Assembly (NCBI GenBank): GCA_964034945.1
Contig: OZ035962.1
Location: 73,361,597 to 73,425,596, forward strand
Length of the DNA stretch: 64,000 nucleotides
Source: Chrysopilus asiliformis
Taxonomy: Eukaryota > Arthropoda > Insecta > Diptera > Rhagionidae
Direction: 5' to 3'
Part shown: in pieces, positions 63,723-64,000 of the stretch
Position numbering within the stretch: the stretch's first letter is position 1
Layout: each line of letters opens with the position of its first letter
Notes under the pieces: model-generated
The model's database searches: none
What the model saw: the letters and a program-made list of their open reading frames with translations, nothing else
What the model was told of the DNA's origin: nothing
Position numbers and translations under genes: made by a program

Positions 63723-64000
63723 ACTCTTACCAAAAAAAAGTGATAAAAAAGAATTTTTGTGTGCGTGGAGTTTTGAAAGATCGATTAAGGGCAGTATGTG
63801 TTCTTCAAAACTTAATATAAACGTAGGCAGATTTTTTTTTTAAAACTGCGCCGCAGTAAACTTTTGTGAAATTGTGTTAAATATCGCAGGCAACAAAATT
63901 TTATACGGTGAGCTGCATGCGGATTGGCCAAACATGTTTTAGACGCTAGAATTTTTCTTGAATTTAGAAGCTGGGTTTTCTGCAAAAAAACAAATTTTCA
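63723..64000. other. No gene seen
   Basis: End of window, AT-rich, nothing supported. Confidence 0.4.

Noticed and set aside
63431..63820. 129-codon ORF near the window end
   Set aside because: It crosses the border between a Harbinger-like element and its host MITE, so it cannot be a conserved gene.

Overview
This is eukaryotic, AT-rich DNA and almost certainly from an insect, most likely a fly or midge (Diptera). The evidence is spliced genes with short GT-AG introns, a CD73-like 5'-nucleotidase/apyrase gene, a C-type lectin gene, and a very dense load of mariner, Tigger, hAT, piggyBac and Harbinger-type DNA transposons, CR1/Jockey-like non-LTR retrotransposons and DINE-1-like Helentron-associated elements. 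The order is an inference; the species cannot be read from the sequence.

Genes. (1) A plus-strand gene runs from an exon at 4971 to a stop at 13221. It has two short C-type lectin exons, a 6.9 kb intron filled with repeats, and a last exon coding a very acidic tail. Its 5' exons lie outside what I can recognise. (2) A complete six-exon minus-strand gene (28529 down to 24052, about 601 aa) encodes a secreted, probably GPI-anchored ecto-5'-nucleotidase/apyrase. An intact mariner element sits immediately past its stop codon. (3) A single-exon plus-strand ORF (59727-60182) has a Hey-type Orange-like motif but no bHLH. (4) A C-terminal exon of an unrecognised minus-strand gene lies at 60501-60755. 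Everything else I can identify is mobile or repetitive.

Layout. 1-2.4 kb: a piggyBac-like element whose left end falls almost exactly at the window edge, then an internally deleted Tc1/mariner element. 5-13.2 kb: lectin gene, whose large intron holds a MITE, a 1.38 kb array of a 12-bp unit, another deleted mariner-type element and a CR1/Jockey-like element with an open RT frame. 13.8-17.5 kb: a DINE-1-like element inside a TIR element, and a Tigger-like element with 835 bp and TA duplications. 17.9-21.3 kb: a 3.4 kb TIR element hosting a foldback and a hAT element that itself hosts further insertions. 22.7-28.5 kb: mariner and apyrase. 29-57 kb: a repeat-dominated stretch with no recognisable host gene. 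59-61 kb: two small genes in convergent orientation. 62-63.7 kb: a four-level nest of transposons.

The genes show no sign of acting together; each is an isolated host locus in transposon-rich DNA. No undescribed multi-gene system is visible. The most informative signals are structural. Nested insertions reveal exact element boundaries and target preferences, small MADF-domain start peptides survive inside Harbinger-like MITEs, and the DINE-1-like family shows a clean T|T insertion with no target duplication.
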